Positions 61,411-64,000 of a DNA stretch of 64,000 bases are shown here, piece by piece. The position numbers and the translations under genes are program-made. The notes beneath the pieces were generated by a model, which was given only the letters and a program-made list of their open reading frames with translations, was not told the DNA's origin and did not search any database. The stretch spans positions 87,149 through 151,148 of the forward strand of contig DAHC01000005.1 of the NCBI GenBank assembly GCA_002498375.1, read 5' to 3'. This DNA comes from Methanocorpusculum sp. UBA424 (GTDB lineage Archaea > Halobacteriota > Methanomicrobia > Methanomicrobiales > Methanocorpusculaceae). The stretch's first letter is position 1; every line of letters starts with the position of its first letter.

Positions 61411-62673
61411 TTACGCCTCCTTCACCTTTTTATCGACAAATCCCGAGGAGATCAATGCCCCGCCGACCGCCCCGATGTACTGGGCGTGATGGGGCACGAC
61501 GACCTCTGTATTGAGCATCCTTCCCATGGCACGGACAAGTCCCTGAATGAGCGATGATCCGCCGACCATGATGACCGGTTCTTTGATATCCACTTCCTGG
61601 AGCTGCTGTTCATACACCTGCTGGGCAACACTGTGACATGCCGCCGCGGCAACATCTGCGGGTTTGTAGCCTGCAGCGAGAGCATTGACGAGAGACTGAG
61701 TTCCAAAGACGATACAATAACTGTTCATCGGAACATTTTCCCCGCCTTCACTTTCCATGGAGAGTGCGCCGAGTTCGGTGATGTCAACGCCGAGACGTTT
61801 GGACGTCATCTCAAGGAATCGTCCGGACGCTCCGGCGCAGATTCCTCCCATCGTAAAGGAGCCTGGCATACCGTCTTTTACGCTGATGGCTTTGTTATCC
61901 ATTCCGCCGATATCGATAACGGTGGCAAATCCTTTCTGGGCGTTTGCAAGATACACCGCTCCTTTCGAGTTGACGGTAAGTTCTTCCTGGATAAGATCGG
62001 CTTTGATGTGTTTGCCGACCAGGAACCTTCCGTATCCGGTCGTTCCGATCGCATCGATGTCGGAGAGCTTGAGTCCCGACTCCGTTAATGCGAGAGACAC
62101 GACGTCGTCTGCGCTTTTCAGAACATCGGTGGTTGGTCTCCAGCCTGTTCCGATGATCTCGTTGTCCTGCATGATGATGCATTTGGTGGTCGAGGAACCT
62201 GAGTCCACGCCCATCGTTGTTCCGACCTGAACTTCACGGGCCATCAGTGCCCGGCGTTTTGCGATCGTCGATAATGCTTCGAGTCTGGTCAGAAGAGTGG
62301 ATGCGCCGGTCCGTTCGTTGAACGAGTAGGAGACGACCGGGATCTTCGAGTTTTCGACGATATATCTGCGGAGTTCGTTTCGAACGATCGCCGCTTCTGC
62401 GCAGCGGAAACAGCTGGCGATAAAGATACCGTCCGCCTCGATTCTTCCCTCCACGATTGCCTGGGCGCGGGCGATGGCGAGTTTCAGATCCGGGCTTTTC
62501 ACCGGAAGACCGAAGTCTTTGTAGGCGCGTTTTACATCCTTTAAGGCAACGTCCGGGTAAAACATCTTTGCTCCGACGGTTTCTGCTGCGGAAGTGATCT
62601 CGTTTTGGATTCCGCTGTATTCTGCGCCGCAGGTGATCTGGGCGATCCGTACGGGCTGTTCTTTCGCGCTCAT
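61411..62673 (-). CDS. mmp15: Methanogenesis marker protein 15 (HgdC/BadF-type activase)
   Basis: This 420-residue protein has an ASKHA ATPase domain: [20 protein letters not shown] (phosphate loop), [26 protein letters not shown] and [14 protein letters not shown], where the Cys matches the cluster ligand of 2-hydroxyglutaryl-CoA dehydratase activases. The N-terminal 150 residues form an extra domain with cysteines (ASCFRCAEA). Activases of this type pass a low-potential electron at the cost of ATP, which fits reductive activation of the nickel centre of MCR. It overlaps mmp5 by 4 bases. Confidence 0.93.
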   Translation of the reverse strand: MSAKEQPVRIAQITCGAEYSGIQNEITSAAETVGAKMFYPDVALKDVKRAYKDFGLPVKSPDLKLAIARAQAIVEGRIEADGIFIASCFRCAEAAIVRNELRRYIVENSKIPVVSYSFNERTGASTLLTRLEALSTIAKRRALMAREVQVGTTMGVDSGSSTTKCIIMQDNEIIGTGWRPTTDVLKSADDVVSLALTESGLKLSDIDAIGTTGYGRFLVGKHIKADLIQEELTVNSKGAVYLANAQKGFATVIDIGGMDNKAISVKDGMPGSFTMGGICAGASGRFLEMTSKRLGVDITELGALSMESEGGENVPMNSYCIVFGTQSLVNALAAGYKPADVAAAACHSVAQQVYEQQLQEVDIKEPVIMVGGSSLIQGLVRAMGRMLNTEVVVPHHAQYIGAVGGALISSGFVDKKVKEA

Positions 62674-63116
62674 TCTTTGACCTCCAGCTCTTTAAGGAAC
62701 TGTTTGATTTTTGCGACGAACGTCACGCCCTCCTCTTTGGATGCAGGATATCTCAGTTCCAGTTTGGGCATCTCCTTTTCCCGGAGCATGAACACTAAAA
62801 GTTCGTTTGTTCGTGCGCAGCCCATGCATCCGAAGGCAAGATCCGGCTCATCGATGATGATTGCCGCCTCTGCCTCTTCGACTAAGGGGCCGTAGAGGGC
62901 CATTCGTCCCCGGATTCCCGACGGAACCTCGACAGCCGCCCATTTCAGACCTTTCTGCGGATCCTCCGAGGTCATCTGGATCGGCGGTGAATCGAATCCC
63001 GGTGTCTGGACATGTTCGCGGATCGAAAGAGCCGAGCCGAGCGGTTCGTGACCGAACCTCGCTACAAGGTCGGATAAGATGAGGCTGGTTGCCGGATAGA
63101 TGAATACTTTTGCCAT
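62670..63116 (-). CDS. mmp5: Methanogenesis marker protein 5
   Basis: The 148-residue protein ([40 protein letters not shown]) has a conserved cysteine pair in [11 protein letters not shown]. It matches the marker 5 family, found almost only in methanogens. The Cys pair could bind metal or take part in electron transfer; function is not established. It sits between mmp6 and mmp15, sharing a one-base overlap with mmp6. Confidence 0.9.
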   Translation of the reverse strand: MAKVFIYPATSLILSDLVARFGHEPLGSALSIREHVQTPGFDSPPIQMTSEDPQKGLKWAAVEVPSGIRGRMALYGPLVEEAEAAIIIDEPDLAFGCMGCARTNELLVFMLREKEMPKLELRYPASKEEGVTFVAKIKQFLKELEVKE

Positions 63117-63577
63117 TATGTTTCCTCCGAAAAGAGTTTCTCGAGCAGATCCGCGTCGAGCGGTTCTTCCAGCGGCAGAGGTTGCCCTGCAGCTTTTTTG
63201 AGTGAGGTTTTGTTCATCCCTCCGGTCTCTTCCAGTCCGTGGGAGATATATCTGATAAAACTCATTTCATATTCGTGCCCGAGATACCCGGGTCTGGCGC
63301 CGCCCAGATCGGCTCTGCATCTCCGGGAATCTCCCGGGGGAAATCCCCGGTCTTTTATGAAGATCCGATACGGATCGAGAACCCGCAGATGCGAGATGAT
63401 CCGGTCGACATCTTCCGGGGAACCGGTGATCTGACACCCGAAACAGGTTTCTTTGATCATCACGCCCTGGGCTATCTCGTATGCGGCCGTTGCAATATCC
63501 TGGGGAGTGGTGTTTGGAGAGTCCACGAAAACGTACTTCGTTACGGTCCCGACATACTCCGGAACATACGGTTTCAC
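63116..63577 (-). CDS. mmp6: Methanogenesis marker protein 6
   Basis: The 153-residue protein starts MKPYVPEYVGTVTKYVFVDS and has ETCFGCQITG, with a cysteine pair, and ISHLRVLDPYRIFIKDRGFP. It matches methanogenesis marker 6. The role is not established. Overlaps of 4 bases with mmp3 and 1 base with mmp5 place it in the same operon. Confidence 0.9.
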   Translation of the reverse strand: MKPYVPEYVGTVTKYVFVDSPNTTPQDIATAAYEIAQGVMIKETCFGCQITGSPEDVDRIISHLRVLDPYRIFIKDRGFPPGDSRRCRADLGGARPGYLGHEYEMSFIRYISHGLEETGGMNKTSLKKAAGQPLPLEEPLDADLLEKLFSEET

Positions 63578-64000
63578 TCTTTCACCTCCCTGATGTAGAC
63601 GGTTCCGCCTTCTTTCATCATGGATAATTTATCCATGTCGATGACCTTTCCAATGATATTCGTTCCTCCAAACGGCTCTCCGGTCGGTCCGTACTCGGTA
63701 TTCTCGATCACTCTGACCCCAACCATACCGACCGCGTGCCGCGAATCGTTGGTCAGTGCGAGCGTGTTTGTTTTAACCGGTTTTTTCGGCGTGTTCTCCG
63801 GAATGATGTTTGTTCCGCTTGAAAACGGCGGCTTGAAGAGGTACATCTCGTCATCCACATTGTAAATAAACGGCATCGTCCCGACCGCATATCTCTTCAG
63901 ACCGGTCACCCGGCGGAACAGATCAACCGAGAGCGGGGCTTTTTTGTAATCCAGCGAGATGTCGATGACATCTTTGAGATCCATCGTATAGAGCGATACC
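63574..64000 (-). CDS. mmp3: Methanogenesis marker protein 3, C-terminal part
   Basis: The frame is open to the window edge; about 142 residues are visible, and the ATG at 63984 is internal. The visible part (VTGLKRYAVGTMPFIYNVDD, NDSRHAVGMVGVRVIENTEY, FGGTNIIGKVIDMDKLSMMK) matches the C-terminus of marker 3, which is about 500 residues in other species and joins McrC, Mmp7 and Mmp17 in the MCR-activation complex. The operon continues to the right of the window. Confidence 0.88.
   Translation of the reverse strand, partial: VSLYTMDLKDVIDISLDYKKAPLSVDLFRRVTGLKRYAVGTMPFIYNVDDEMYLFKPPFSSGTNIIPENTPKKPVKTNTLALTNDSRHAVGMVGVRVIENTEYGPTGEPFGGTNIIGKVIDMDKLSMMKEGGTVYIREVKE

Overview
The window reads as a gene-dense stretch of a methanogenic archaeon of the order Methanomicrobiales. 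The gene content and the many intergenic repeats fit Methanocorpusculum best, but the genus is inferred from recollection and not from a search. Direct support comes from a run of methanogenesis marker genes at the right edge (mmp7-17-15-5-6-3), an archaeal SRP RNA, RadB, RIO2 kinase, archaeosine RaSEA, diphthine synthase, a type II methionine aminopeptidase, archaemetzincin and several archaeal DUF families. Genes are packed in short overlapping operons on both strands, with TATA-like promoters in the gaps.

Layout. 0-7 kb: the end of a DUF371 gene, exonuclease VII subunits (xseB, xseA; unusual in archaea), a sugar-phosphate isomerase-like TIM barrel, a CorC-type CBS membrane protein, and an operon of two paralogous flippase-like proteins plus an FkbM methyltransferase. 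7-13 kb: a 52-bp tandem hairpin array, larC-radB, a 0.5-kb palindromic element, mdh directly behind the SRP RNA, an M23 lipoprotein and tRNA genes. 13-23 kb: a small regulator/membrane pair, two M24 peptidases, a second palindromic element, a five-gene minus-strand operon ending in RaSEA, and glutamine synthetase. 23-34 kb: a hairpin-word repeat field, a MarR regulator with two ABC half-transporters, RIO2-DUF460-ThiL, UPF0146, and archaemetzincin coupled to a lone Cas1-like protein. 34-47 kb: YchF, AgcS, an MBL hydrolase, DNA ligase, lipoproteins, radical SAM SPL, tRNAs, PhzF, a truncated CPBP protease and an Ltp-repeat lipoprotein. 47-57 kb: a lone Cas4-like protein next to a DtxR/FeoA regulator and feoB, Dph5, DUF357, an aldehyde dehydrogenase, a DUF3006/ComEC-like pair and an MFS exporter. 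57-64 kb: a FecCD-type ABC pair, an AhpD-like protein and the methyl-coenzyme M reductase activation genes.

Most notable points. (1) A Cas1 homologue and a Cas4 homologue sit about 14 kb apart. I see no CRISPR array, cas2 or effector gene. By eye, both have lost key catalytic residues while keeping fold-defining ones, which points to a non-CRISPR role for both. (2) Intergenic DNA holds an array with an exact 52-bp period and compensating hairpin stems, a dispersed family of hairpin words in conserved spacers, and two related palindromes of about 0.5 kb. (3) The MCR-activation cluster is intact up to the window edge, with an AhpD-like thiol protein 3 bp downstream of it.
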